A stretch of DNA of 54,773 nt from Byssothecium circinans (Eukaryota; Ascomycota; Dothideomycetes; Pleosporales; Massarinaceae), in NCBI GenBank assembly GCA_010015675.1, contig ML977058.1, forward strand, positions 1 through 54,773, in the 5' to 3' direction. Position 1 is the first letter of the stretch, and every line of letters begins with the position of its first letter. The notes under the pieces are model-generated. The model saw nothing but the letters and a program-made list of their open reading frames with translations. It was not told the DNA's origin and ran no database searches. The position numbers and the translations under genes were made by a program. Positions 43,844 to 54,773 of the stretch are shown here, piece after piece.

Positions 43844-44041
43844 TGAGTTGAGGTTGGTGTTTTTGGGCCATAGCTATTGTGAGGCTTCAGTATTTTCAAA
43901 CCCCGGTGATATCCGATATCGGGCCAGTCTAGCTATCCACCACCACTGCGCCCTTCGGCGCTATTTTTTGAACACGTCGAAACTTCGTTAAGAGAATGTC
44001 CATGGCAGCTCTATAATGACTTTACGATGAGCCCATGGCCG

Positions 44042-44704
44042 TCATTTCCCCATTTGAAAGTCTGGATCAGCCATCGCGATTCTAAACCGCACCCAAAATA
44101 CAAGCAGCGCAATCATCGCAGCCTGCACAAGCACCACGATCCCCTTAGCCTTTCTGTTCCTCACATCCGGATACGCCAACACGCGCACTACATCATCCAC
44201 CAGCGCAAGATACGCTGCCCTCCAAATCGCTCTATCCGCCGCGCCTGCCATTGACCATAGGATGCCCGTCGTCGGCGGAATTATCATGAAGAGCATCCCG
44301 CTTCCAATCGTCCACAGCACATGCACGAAGAACTCCGACCGTCGTTGCGGCTGCCCTACATCGCGCTCGCCGATCACAGCACCGGTCATGTAGCTCATCA
44401 CGAAGTCCATCAGATAGAAGCCTAGGTTGAACGGTGTGCCGAGGATGCGGCCATACGTGAAGAGTACAGCGGCGCGATAGAGGTCGTGTTTGCGCGTGAA
44501 GCGGATCGATTGCTCGGAAGTTGGAGGTCGGTTCGCTGGATATACGAGAGAGCCGATTAGGTATGTAGGGATTGCACTCGCGGCAATGGGGAGGCGGTGG
44601 GCGAAGGGGTTTGCGACGAAGAGGATGAGGAGGATGCTCGTCAGTAGGGGGAGGTAAAGGTGGATATAGGCACGCCATGCTGGTGGCTGGGCTGTTGGGT
44701 CCAT
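44042..44704 (-). CDS. Polytopic membrane protein of unknown function
   Basis: Single exon, 220 residues, ATG at 44704. About six hydrophobic segments are visible: near residues 16-33 (LYLPLLTSILLILFVAN), 39-55, 80-112, 128-150, 160-177 and 186-207. A conserved-looking loop holds GRILGTPFNLGFYLMDFVMSYMTGAVIGERD. The family was not recognised. There is no cleavable signal peptide, and the location is some cellular membrane. It is divergent from the 45-kb region. Confidence 0.65.
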   Translation of the reverse strand: MDPTAQPPAWRAYIHLYLPLLTSILLILFVANPFAHRLPIAASAIPTYLIGSLVYPANRPPTSEQSIRFTRKHDLYRAAVLFTYGRILGTPFNLGFYLMDFVMSYMTGAVIGERDVGQPQRRSEFFVHVLWTIGSGMLFMIIPPTTGILWSMAGAADRAIWRAAYLALVDDVVRVLAYPDVRNRKAKGIVVLVQAAMIALLVFWVRFRIAMADPDFQMGK

Positions 44705-45917
44705 TGGGCTCTGTATGCCTTTTCGGGCTGCGACGCGCTGCGTTTAGACGTGGTGATGTTTATGGTGAGGGCGGGTTGAATGCGTGAATGAAGTGGCACT
44801 TGCTCTCGCGCGGGGTCACGTGCGAAGGCGAACTCGGCCTCACGGAAAACTTGAGGTAACTTCAGTGACGACAACATTGTGACAGCTTATCGTTTTGAAT
44901 TGGTATTGGATAGTATGTTCCCCATGAAGAAGCTTTTTCCGAGCATCTTTAACGAAATTCAACTAGTTCCAAGATGCTAATCAGACGGCGAGAGTAACTC
45001 AACCACTGTTACACATGGACCCTACGCTTTTGAGAACTAGCGTTCCTCTTCGCGACTTTGTAAAATATTTTGTCTGCGCATACACATCGAGATACCAGCT
45101 TCAGTTCTTCACCGGCCATGGCTCGATCCTTGGTACCACAAGAGTCTGCCCCATTCATCTACCGGATACGACAGCAAACGTGAAAGTACCAAAAGGCTCT
45201 ACAAATGCCTTTCTGGACATCTCGAACTTCGTTCATCTTGCCACTAGTGGTACGAAGCAGCTTCTCTTCCATCTTTAGCTACCTCTTTTTCGAAGAATTG
45301 GATGTTATTCGCTTGAAATAGTTTCGAATAGATGTCATGCTTCAAAATAATCAGTTCTGAAAATAGACCTGGCACTTTACGAAGTAAAACATTGTCCAGT
45401 CAAGGACTGTTCGAACCATTCGACCAAGTCTCATTTCTCATCGTCCTCGAAGCGAGCAGGCAATCGCCCAAGGCGAGCAACGACATCTTCGTAGTCAGTG
45501 ACCTGGCTTTTTCCTAGCTCTCCAGGCAATGGAAATGGCGCTTACTCCTCATGATGGCCACGGAAGTTCAGCATTAGCAAACGCATGCTTCAGCCGTTGT
45601 GGAACTCCAACAGCGTCACCTGAGCGTTCATTTCAAGAAACAAACGGTACCGTTGAACATGACCTCCTTCCACATCAAGGCTGTGAAAAATACCCCTTTG
45701 GTAGCAGACATGGTGGCTTCTCCAATTTGAATCTTGTCAAGAAAAAGGAGCAATCATCACCACTAGTACTCATGTGAGTACAGTAGGGTATCAACACAAG
45801 GAATTTGAATCTTGTATCTAGAGTCGACACGTAAATCTGAACCCCCAAGAATCCTTCTATACTAACCGATGCGGCTGTCCATATTACTGACAAGATTCAG
45901 TCGCCTGCAAAGAACAC
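44705..45917. other. 1.2-kb region without a supported gene
   Basis: Short frames at 45,015-45,278, 45,529-45,777 and on the minus strand have no motifs. Some of this may be the decayed N-terminal part of the Nudix pseudogene that follows, but no homologous peptide could be followed with confidence. Confidence 0.4.
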
Positions 45918-46781
45918 ATGAAGAGCTACTACTACTTTGTGATCGAAGGATTCGATGCGCCATTCGGACACGTCCATCAGAGCACGATCGCCAAAGTGAA
46001 ATGGCCGCGGTTCTAGACCATCAAGAACGATGCACGGAAGATAGTCTTCCATGGCGGCGATAGCTTCAGAGAACGTGCACGTCGAATGGAGTTAAAGACG
46101 GACGATAAGTCTGCATTCAGCAGATGGGCCGACGAGTTATTTCCGATCCTTAGAAGCCACGACGAATATATTCTCGACATCGACAATGCCGGCATCGATA
46201 CGTTCGGCATCGCGAACTTCTCGTGCCACTTAGCTGGGTACGTGAAAAAGGATTCCGGCATCACGTGTTGGGTTCCAAGGCGTGCAAGAACCAAGATGAG
46301 TTTTCCTGGCATGCTCGACAACGCCGTGGGCGGTAGTCGGTGAACAAAGGAGGACCAGCTCGATTGTATGATTAGAGGAACTTGGGAGGAAGCTGGTATA
46401 CCGGAGGATCTCACACGCGGTCGCATTCGGGCTTGTGGTGCGCTGAGTTACTCGATGACAGTGACGGACCGCGAGCAGCCGGGGTGTCAACACTAGGTGC
46501 AGTACGTGTATGAGATTGAGTTTCCAGAGGTGATGTCTCTTCACCCATCTGACGGAGAGGCCGAGACATTTACACTGATGACTCTGGAAGTGGTTATAAG
46601 GGCGTTGCGGAAGGCAGTGTTCAATTTGAACTGGACCCGGCCCTGGATGGCATTTTTGATCCGGCATGGTCATGTCAAGGCGGAAAATGAGCCGATTTCG
46701 ATGAAATTTGCTCCAAGCTGCATTGGAAACATGATCTGTTCGTCGTTTGATGGAGATAGAATTTCGATGAGGTCCTGGTGA
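45918..46781 (+). pseudogene. Nudix hydrolase pseudogene (DUF4743/Tnr3-type) with three in-frame stops
   Basis: One frame runs from MKSYYYFVIEGFDAPFGHVH to 46781. It reads as a Nudix protein of the type found with thiamine pyrophosphokinase-related proteins: VKWPRF, RWADELFPI, DIDNAGIDTFGIANFSCHLAGYV, CWVPRRARTKMSFPGMLDNAVGG, TWEEAGIPEDL, QYVYEIEFPE and DGEAETFTLM. It is broken by TAG 46014-46016, TGA 46341-46343 and TAG 46494-46496, all in the same frame with no indel. The Nudix box has also lost its conserved RE (IRGTWEEAG, expected REAWEEAG-like). The first stop replaces an expected Trp (TGG to TAG). It is therefore a non-functional relic. Confidence 0.8.
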
Positions 46782-47005
46782 ATGATGTCACCCCACCCTT
46801 ATCGGTCCTCGTCTGCACCTTCCTATCTCGGCCTACCCCGCCATCCCACCTCTCTGTCAAGAGCCGCAGCACATTCGCAAATGTTGCGGATGTCGCCGAC
46901 GGCATCGTATCTCTTCTTTGATAAAGGCACACGTGGTACTATCCAATATAATCAGTCTCTTCGCGCTTTTTCCCCAACGGTCTTTTTCATTGTGACGCCC
47001 TCACC

Positions 47006-48093
47006 ATGGCAGACATAACAGTAGACCAGGCCGTCGCGCAAGATGATCTAGTCATTCCTGTGAGCATTCTCCATCCCCTTATAAACCACCCCAATTGACG
47101 TCTATCCAGCTCATTGACTTCGCGCCATTTCTCTCCAATGACCCTGTCCAAAAGAAACAAACCGCCGACGCTGTCCTCGAAGGTTTCCAAAACGCCGGTT
47201 TCATCTACCTCAAGAACCATGGCATCTCTCCCTCCACCGTCTCGACTGTCTTCTCCAATTCCGCCAAATTCTTCGCGCGACCCCAGGCACAAAAGGATCG
47301 GCTATCATGGTACTCGCCTGAAGCGAATCGTGGATACAGCGCCCAAGGGCGAGAGAAAGTCACAGATCTGGAAGAAGCCGGTGATGTGGGGAAATTGAGA
47401 GCTACGGTGCCCGATCTGAAGGAGAGTCTTGAGATTGGGCGGGAAGGTGAAAAAGGAATGCCGAATATGTGGCCGCTGGTTGAAGGAGATGAGGAGGCTA
47501 GAGTCTTCAAGGAGGTCATGCTTGACTTCCACAATACGTGTAAAGAGCTGCACATGCAATTGATGCGTGCAATTGCGCTGGGTATGGGTATCGAGGAGAC
47601 ATGGTTCGATAGCTTCACGGACGGAGGCGACAATACACTGCGACTGCTTCACTACCCTAGCGTGCCGAAGTCAGTATTCCAGCGTTCAGACGGTCAACTG
47701 CAGGTTAGAGCCGGCGAGCACAGCGATTACGGTTCGGCGACACTTCTCTTCCAGGACTCACGCGGTGGTTTGCAGGTGCGGTCGCCAAAAGGAACTTTTG
47801 TCAATGCGACACCCATCCCTGGTACCATTGTCGTGAATGCCGGTGACCTCCTTGCGAGATGGTCAAATGATACCATCAAATCAACAAAGCACCGCGTTGT
47901 TGAACCACCGCCAAGGGAGGAAGACGAAGGCGCAGATACGTATCCGCCGCGGTATTCGGTCGCTTACTTCTGCAATCCGAACTTCGACCGCTTGATCGAG
48001 GCGATACCGGGAACGTTCGAGAAGACTGGGAAGAAGTATGAGGGCATCAAGAGCGGAGAGTATCTCATTAGAAGGCTGACAGCAACGTACTGA
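47006..48093 (+). CDS. 2-oxoglutarate/Fe(II)-dependent oxygenase (isopenicillin N synthase-like)
   Basis: Two exons: 47006-47059 and 47110-48093 (intron 50 nt; 1,038 nt, 345 residues). The short first exon MADITVDQAVAQDDLVIP supplies the ATG and joins in frame to LIDFAPFLSND, the start of the DIOX_N domain. FQNAGFIYLKNHGI is the usual N-domain motif. The oxygenase core has the iron ligands in GEHSDYGSATLLFQD (HxD) and HRVVEPP, and the 2-oxoglutarate Arg in RYSVAYFCNP. The enzymes of this family oxidise small molecules; the substrate here is unknown. There are no cluster genes around it that would suggest a pathway. Confidence 0.9.
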
Positions 48094-49820
48094 GCATTGC
48101 AAATAGTCCAAAACCATCCGCCAGTCATGAGAGATTACACAATCAGAGTCATTCTTGCACTTTCAAGGTGACATTTTATGGCCAACCATTACTTATTCGC
48201 ACGTGAGCTATTGTGAGTATGTCTCTCACTCTCTCACGGGTACATATGCTTTGCTGTTACGCCCTTCTTCCTAGAACGAGAGTGATACGGGAGAAAAGGA
48301 TGTTTGTGCGCATTTTCCCAACTGGGATGCGCTACCCTGCACGTTCGAACATATTAGAACGCACACGGAAGCATGCAGCATATTTGATATCGCTGTCATC
48401 CTAAATTCATATTTGACTCGAAGTTCAATCATTACCCTTATCCTCATTTACAACACAACTCGTGAGATCCACATACCACACTCTCTAGCTCGGTTCCCTT
48501 TCACCTCGCCCATAGCATCACCGTCATTCCGACTCACCAACGAAAGCCCATACCCTCTACTCCATTTCCCAAATCCGTGTATTCTACCAAAACGCCACCA
48601 ATCAATTTCAAGGAACCCATACCAGTCCTAACGTACTGCTTCTTCCAATCACGGTTTCGCCGCGCCAGAATATACGAAACGACACTCTGGTTGTTACAAA
48701 TTTTGGACGTCATTCTTCCTCGAACATCTGGAAAGCTAGTGGGTAATTTTGAAGGAAGAATACCACCAAAGACACTCGAGAGATTCCCAGAGGATGTTGA
48801 GGGAAACCAAGATGCTGCGAGGTTGATCTTCAAAGTGAGCACCACATCTCAAATCCATAAGCCTCCTCAACAGCAACTACAGACGGTATCGCAATCCGCA
48901 ACCAAGGAACTTCGAGTAAAGCAGATATTCGAGTCCCTTGAACACGCCTCTGCGACCACATCTTTTGAAACCCCATACAAGACCGCGCAGTTCAGGACCC
49001 CAGCACCTCGACCATGCTGCTGCGAAACTGACGTTCATGAAGCGACGAACAAGCTGTGTATGGCGACGGTTCCCACATGTGCATGGACGCGATCCTGGAC
49101 GTGGATGGACTGAAAATGGAACCGTATGTGCGCGACGGTCCGTTGGAGTATGTGCATTAGTGGATTCTTCGACGTGCAAGGCGTGTTATTGTTGTGCAGG
49201 ATATTTGGGTTGAGGCTATGGTTATATGGAGGTGTGGTCGAATTCTATGGTTGTGAATTTGATGTAGGAAGAGTGAATACATAGGCTTTAACACCGCGTT
49301 TTCCGATTCAAAATTCGATGTTCAAAGTGCTCATTCGGTGGGAAGAATGCCACTACCTACAGACGAGAAGTTACTGGCACATAGGCGTTGGTTACAATGC
49401 GTTCAATTCACACTTCAAAGTTGCCACTGCCCTAAAATGTTGCCTTTTTTTTCGCGGTTGGTTGGAGGATTCTCTACGACACGAAGGGGGAGAAGGCGAG
49501 GGGGATTGGTTTTGAATATGATTGAGAGCGGATGGAATTGCGGCGATGAAGAGGAATATCTTTGACAGGGGTTTCAACGAGGTTGAGGAATTTTGTTGTG
49601 AAAAACGGATATTCCTACATCGTGGGAACTGGCCATGATCTGTTGCACGGATCATATCAAATATACCAGTAACAAAGCGAGGCCTTCCAAGTGATCTTCA
49701 AAACATTCAATGTACTGTTGTAATATTAAGCTGGGTATTGAATGCGCCTCACGCGCCGTAGGTAGAGACCAGTAATCCTCCGAATATCCATAAATACAAA
49801 GCGTTATTCATCACTCATAA
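48094..49820. other. 1.7-kb region, at most a coding remnant
   Basis: A plus-strand frame at 48577-49113 (178 codons) reads ILDVILPRTSGKLVGNFEG and LERFPEDVEGNQDAARLIF. It begins at a GTG, with no ATG or known domain. It could be a fragment of a lost gene or chance. The rest is AT-rich 3' flank with nothing recognised. Confidence 0.35.
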
Positions 49821-51118
49821 CTAGGCTGGCGACCTTGATTTCGTGCTCCCTGCATTACTCTCCACTAGGTCAAACCTAGTCTCAATCTCAGTGTTGACTG
49901 TTATTTTTCCCGACTTATGTCCGTCCCCCGATCCGAGGTACAACCCATCCGAAACTAGCGCGTCTTCGGAGCCATGCTGCCTGAGCCGAGCCCCTTGAGT
50001 GGTGTCTGAGTGTAGTCCGCCGTCAAGTTGGGCGGTACTATTGCGATTTTCTTTGGCTTTGCGCCGCGCGCTTGAGAGCTCGTAGTGCTTGCCGTAGCTG
50101 GGGGAATCGTCTGTGGGGCGGTTGGTGCCGAGGATCATGGAGCGCAGGGCGGGGAGAGAGGTGGCGATAATGGAAATGGCGGTTTCGATCATGGAGACGG
50201 TGCAGACGACCATTTGCTGGTTGGCTTTAGAGTAGTAGGCTCGGATGCCTGGATGAGACTGTCAGCTTTGGCAGGGTGTGGGAACGGAACTAGAAGCTGC
50301 GTACTACTGGCGATGACTACTAAGAAGCCCAGGGCGAAAATGCTGGCCACACCAATCTTATCCTTGAGCTTCATCTGGAGTCGCGAGACCATGGTGATTG
50401 GAAGGCAGATGATCATAACATCGGAGAAGATGTTGACTGCGAACAGATGCGGTTAGCGCCAATGGGTCTGCGATGGAGCTGTTGTGCTTCAACTTACAGA
50501 AAGTAGTCATCCAGTAGTTAATCTGCTGAGCTTTTGGATTACATTGATCTGTATATGGTAAGTATGCACGACGCACGAAAATGCAGGGGTTTGACTCACA
50601 ATTCGGATCCTGGGACCATCTCTTGTTGTGGGGAAAGCACTGGAACATGATGTCGAAAAAGATAATGAGGTACATGGTAGTGACTATACCAAGGGCGATG
50701 TTGTAGACAAGGCATAATCGTGACCCCGGCGCCGCGAGGCGTTTGTAGAAAAAGATCAAGGCAAACTTGATGGCCCACAGAGATGAAATGTAGAGCGTCG
50801 AGCCCGGAATGACCATTTGCATAATTCCCTTGAAGTTTGCCTGACTTATAGTCGACATGTCACCGAGCCCGAGATTCCACATGTGCTGCTGGATGATCAG
50901 GTCTCCGATGAGGCAAGTCTGGGCAAGGAGGATAAGATAGTCGTCAACCCCCAGCTTGCCTACTCTGACCCATCGCGTATACATGCGCAGAGCGACAAAA
51001 GGTACCGGGGCTATGGTACAAATGTACCACGATACCTGCCAGCTGGATGAGCGACGTACGTGGTAATGGATGAACTGCTACGAGTACTCACTATCAGGCC
51101 AATCCCGTTGGCGCCCAT
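49821..51118 (-). CDS. Fungal rhodopsin-like integral membrane protein (PTH11-related type)
   Basis: Five exons: 51118-51092, 51035-50600, 50548-50498, 50436-50305 and 50248-49821 (1,074 nt, 357 residues). Introns are 51-61 nt, GT-AG. The protein starts MGANGIGLI, joined to VSWYICTIAPVPFVALRMY, then TRWVRVGKLGVDDYLILLA, the hallmark of the fungal rhodopsin-like domain. IKFALIFFYKRL, NIFSDVMIICLPITMVSRLQ and ETAISIIATSLPALRSM follow, giving about seven membrane segments. The hydrophilic C-terminal tail of about 110 residues is cytoplasmic by analogy. Members act as putative surface receptors; no ligand can be inferred. The tiny first exon is the least certain part. Confidence 0.84.
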
Positions 51119-52097
51119 TATTATGTATTGTGCTTTTCCGACCGGTAGATCTGTACGAAATAGAGCCGCAGCGTTGGAACAATCACCAGGAGAGTCCGCA
51201 GGGCAATCGCCCGTGCTGTGGAAGGGGAGTTGACGATCTGAATTGAGAGGGGCACAACGATTTATATGTGGGTCCCATCTTTTCATTTGTAGGCGTGCGC
51301 GCGATACTCAAGTTCAGGCATTTGCCACTAATGGCGGGAGCGTGACTGATGGGCAACAATAAAGTTTCTCTAGGGCTGCGACAAGCATCGAATTCTTGAT
51401 TATCATTCATGAGTGATCCCCGTCGAAGACACTAAAGTACCCATGGAAGACTGTCTTGAAATCCTTCGTGTTTTGTTAGGTCCTACCGTCCTTGCTCCTG
51501 AGTGGGAGCTACCGGTGGAGCTGATAGAATTAGTCTTGCCACGACTCAACATCCTTACGACGAAAGGGCCGGCGCATGAACCTCCCATGCCCTCATCCGA
51601 TGTAAAATCACGGCTGTGGACCTGTGATTCTTAGCTGCGGAATCGAGGGGCCAGGTGCCTGGGTACAGCATCGGAAGTCAGACTCTAACGGGTCGTTCCG
51701 AAGTCACCCATCATTATTATTACAGAATTCCTTCAATGACCCTTGCCAAACAGCTTTGCAACCACAACACGAGGGCTTTCTACCAATTGAAGATTGGCTT
51801 CTTCGTTACTGCATGACACAATGATAAGAACCTCGCGTGGGCGAAAGCGGGGCTTGACTTGTGCCGTAATGGTGCCGTCCCGAGTGCACGACCTCGGGTT
51901 GCATTTCGCCGCGCGCGGCTGTGCAGTCTAAATCCGATTGACGAAGAGCTTCTCTGAACTCCACTAATTTTGATAAATAGAGACTATGGCAAGCTTCTAA
52001 TCTGATACACGGGACATAGATCAACAGCTTCGCAAACTTTATTCGCGATTGTCTGCCCTTCGGAAGTTCCGCTCCTCACTACTCCTGCGCTAGGAGA
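51119..52097. other. Divergent intergenic region, rhodopsin-like gene to esterase
   Basis: 979 bp. The only coding hint is a 63-codon plus-strand frame at 51443-51634 (MEDCLEILRVLLGP...ELIELVLPRLNIL), which has an ATG and a plausible helical composition but no known family. No TATA box was seen near the esterase start. Confidence 0.35.
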
Positions 52098-53809
52098 ATG
52101 AGGATTCCTACAGGATTGGTAGGCGGCTTGTATAGTCTTCCGCTTGCCGTCTTCTTCACTGGGTTGGTCCCTTGTGCGGTGGATGGAACCCCACTGACTC
52201 AGACGACTGTGACGGACGCTATCGTATCACTCGACCAAGCGACAGTAAAGGGCTTTGTCGACTCTTCTGGGAACTCGGTCTTCTTGGGCGTTCCATTCGC
52301 GGCTTCGACTGCGGGTGAGAATCGGTATGTTGTTGATGCAAATGAAGTGGTGCTTGCTCCTGCTCACCCGTCTACAGATGGAAAGCGCCCCAAGATGTCG
52401 TCAAGCGGAACAAGAAGGATGTATTCGATGCGAGCCAGTACGGCGCAACCTGCCCGCAGGCAATCAGAGGAACGACATATTCGCAGCAGGGCGAGGACTG
52501 CTTGAATCTCAACGTCTGGGTACCTGCTGGGAGCAAATCTGGTCTTCCCGTCTTCGTATACCTATACGGCGGTGCCATGGTTACGGGTTCGAGCAGCAAC
52601 CCCCAACTTGTCGGTAGCAACTTCGCTCGCAAGGGCGTCATCTTCGTCAGCTTCAACACCCGCGAGAGCCTTTGGGCGTATCCCAACTCTGCCGAGCTTG
52701 CCGAACCGAACAAGTCGCAGAATTTTGGGATCCTCGATGTCGACAAGGCATTGCAGTGGGTCCGCGACAACATCGCCCGGTTTGGTGGTGACCCTGACCA
52801 CATCGTCTTTGGGGGCCATTCTTCAGGCTCTGTTCAAGTCGACCATTACCTGTGGAATCACCCAGATACCTGGCTCGCGGGTGCTGTTGAGATGGCTGGC
52901 GTCGCAAAGTCTGGACCGGCCGTGGGTCCCACCAATGAGGCTCTTGATCTCGTCGCCGCTGAAGTCGGCTGTCCTACCGGCAAAGGCCAGCTACAGTGCT
53001 TGCGTGAGGTCGATGTGTACGCCTTCCAAACCGCTGCGTTCAACTCGACCCTGAACATGTACTTCACTCCCGTCGTGGATGAGATCACGCGCTATCAGGA
53101 CTACGAGTCGCGCTTCGCAGCCGGCAACTACGCCTCGCATGTGCCACTCCTGACAGGCAACTCGGACCAAGAGGGCGCCGTCTTTAGCGTGGTGTATGGT
53201 AGTGAGAATACAGACTTTAACGCCTGGATCAGGAGCTTCAACGCCGACGTGGCGTACATCGAGCCAGACGTTCTGGAGGCCTCATATAACATCTCCGACT
53301 ACCCCAGCGTCTCCGCCATGAGCGGCGCCCAGTATGGCGACGCGCGCTTCCTCTGCCCTGTCGACTACCTTCTCGACTTGCGCAGCAAGGCACAGGCAAC
53401 TTGGTCCTACCGCTTCTTCGCCAACTACACCAACGTGCAAGCCCTGCCCGTGCCCGCAGCCACGCACGGCTCCGAGATACCCTTCTTCTTCGGTGGCAAC
53501 GAGTGCTTTGCGGGCATAAGCGGCGTGACAAAGGAGGAGCAGGCGCTGGCCGATTTCCAGAGCGACTGGTTTGTCGCCTGGATCAAGAATCCGGCTGCGG
53601 GTCCTGGGTGGGAGAAAGCCACACCTCGTAGCGGCCCGGTTGCGAAGCTCGGAGTGCCTGGAAACGAGCTCGCTATTGAGATTGGGGATACCTCTGATTT
53701 CAACGCCAAATGCCAGACGGTGTATAATCCGCGTCTGCCCAAGTATCCTGTTGTACTGAGCGTGATTGTCGAAGGTCTTATTGGGCTCCTGCCCGGCCTA
53801 TCTAATTAG
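52098..53809 (+). CDS. Secreted type-B carboxylesterase/lipase
   Basis: Two exons: 52098-52324 and 52378-53809 (intron 53 nt; 1,659 nt, 552 residues). Signal peptide at residues 1-30 (LYSLPLAVFFTGLVPCAVDG). The junction restores ENRWKAPQDV, a family hallmark. EDCLNLNVWVP is the carboxylesterase B signature 2 region. The nucleophile elbow is GHSSG with Ser at about residue 224, in place of the usual GESAG. The oxyanion segment is YLYGGAM. FGILDVDKALQWVRDNIARFGGDP and the His loop (ATHGSEIPFFFGG) are intact. It is a serine hydrolase of esters outside the cell; substrate unknown. Confidence 0.92.
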
Positions 53810-54773
53810 AATTAGACTATAGATACGGAATATTTGGTAGCTAGATAATACACTAATACTTGCACTTTAGATCGCGAACATATCCAAGTCGTATCGCGGC
53901 TAGTTAACGATCTTCCAGAGCATCCCTGAGGTACAGGTCACCGATCCCAAGCAACCACCCCATGTAGAAAAAAAGCTCATGCTGCACCACTTCGTCTGCT
54001 GTTTCTGTTTGTTGGTGAATCTTGGAGTTGAGCGTGGAAGTATGCATGGAGGTTTTTGGTTGAAGTTCTCGTCTGAGAGGCATCGCAACGTCATGAACAA
54101 TACTATGTCTCCTCATACTCACACGCACGGGTGGTTCCGGCGTCACGTGCTTTTGCCACCAGCGCTCTAATTCGTTGCATGCTACTAATTAAATTGATGC
54201 GTAGTTCGCGAGGGATGCAATTTCCACGTGACTCCGAAATCAGCCGTATCCACTACGCTCCGCGAGTAGTGATCGCACACTCCGCATTCGAGGACTCAGC
54301 CACCACCTGCAAGTGGCGATGACATCCTCAATTCTGCCTCACGACCAATCAATAATACTTGCTCCAGGCTGCAACACCTGCGTCAGCGTGGGGGCCAATG
54401 ATCAACTGCAAATGATTTCAATCAGACGACTCTCCGCGCGCGAGCCATGGAGCCAATCGTAAGATGCATGCTTTGCGAACCAAAGAGCGAGTACATAACG
54501 CAAAGCGTCCCCTGTTACACCCGCTTACATTCATCACTGAACAGTCTTGAATAGGCTACAACATTTTGCACGACGCTGAACGTTATGCTCTCCAACGAAG
54601 ATATACGCATCTTGACCCTTTTGCCTTCCCCCGTGCATAGCGACTCCTCCTCAGGGTTTCATTTAAACGTTTCAATGTTTTAAATGTTTCAATGAAACTT
54701 TGAAACTAATTAGGCTTAGTTTTAATTGAAACAGGAATTTTAATTAGTTTAAAGTGTTTAAAACGTTTCAAAC
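53810..54773. other. Terminal intergenic region, no gene recognised
   Basis: Short frames have no motifs. The last ~120 bases are AT-rich and built of GTTTCA/TGAAAC words (listed separately). Confidence 0.45.
54655..54773. repeat. AT-rich block of GTTTCA/TGAAAC words, cut by the window end
   Basis: GTTTCAA-type words and their reverse complements TTGAAAC recur about every 10-30 bases on both strands. GTTTCA-A-TGAAAC at 54686-54698 is a perfect palindrome with one central base, and ACGTTTCAA occurs near both ends. This is probably the edge of a repeat or mobile element. Confidence 0.5.

Noticed and set aside
45411..45430. GTTCGAACC resembling a tRNA T-arm
   Set aside because: No acceptor stem, D-arm or anticodon arm could be built around it.
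48577..49113. 178-codon plus-strand open frame considered as a gene
   Set aside because: Starts at GTG, has no ATG context and no recognised domain; kept only as a possible remnant.

Overview
The window comes from a filamentous ascomycete (Pezizomycotina; Dothideomycetes is the best guess, from gene content only). The reasons are introns of 46-102 nt with fungal branch points and splice sites, an AT-rich retrotransposon carrying repeat-induced point mutation (RIP) signatures, and fungal-specific families: HET, DUF7580, fungal N-terminal STAND-type domain, fungal rhodopsin-like protein. Intron-containing genes were assembled by joining open frames at splice sites. In every spliced model but one (see 42,907-43,843) the exon lengths sum to a multiple of three from a real ATG.

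Layout. 1-3,355: a RIP-degraded Ty1/Copia remnant between LTR copies, followed by AT-rich debris and a long AAG microsatellite to 3,770. 3,974-13,709: a self/non-self-recognition-like block. A C2H2 zinc-finger protein fused to a tyrosine phosphatase lies head to head with a DUF7580 gene; then come an amino-acid permease and a HET-domain gene whose C-terminal part is broken. 14,527-20,327: a DUF4185 protein, a zinc-binding protein with internal repeats, and two gene-poor stretches with degenerate tandem duplications of about 240 bp and about 400 bp.

20,328-36,411: a conserved block. It holds a secreted GH3 beta-glucosidase, a GNAT acetyltransferase, the DNA polymerase delta catalytic subunit (POL3), an ACMSD-like amidohydrolase, a GH20 hexosaminidase and a GH47 alpha-mannosidase. 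The last two are divergently transcribed and both act on N-glycan or GlcNAc-type sugars.

37,716-42,896: a seven-exon gene for a 1,619-residue protein that joins a fungal STAND-type N-terminal domain, a protein kinase and two ankyrin arrays separated by a Cys-rich island. It resembles an NLR in which a kinase takes the place of the NTPase. 42,907-53,809: a second GNAT protein, a polytopic membrane protein, a Nudix pseudogene with three in-frame stops, a 2-oxoglutarate oxygenase, a rhodopsin-like membrane protein and a secreted carboxylesterase. The window ends in an AT-rich stretch full of GTTTCA/TGAAAC words, probably the edge of another repeat.

The most interesting signals are the zinc-finger/phosphatase fusion (held together by an apparent GC-AG intron), the STAND-kinase-ankyrin gene, and nonsense decay in the HET and Nudix loci. 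No tRNA, rRNA or CRISPR array was recognised.
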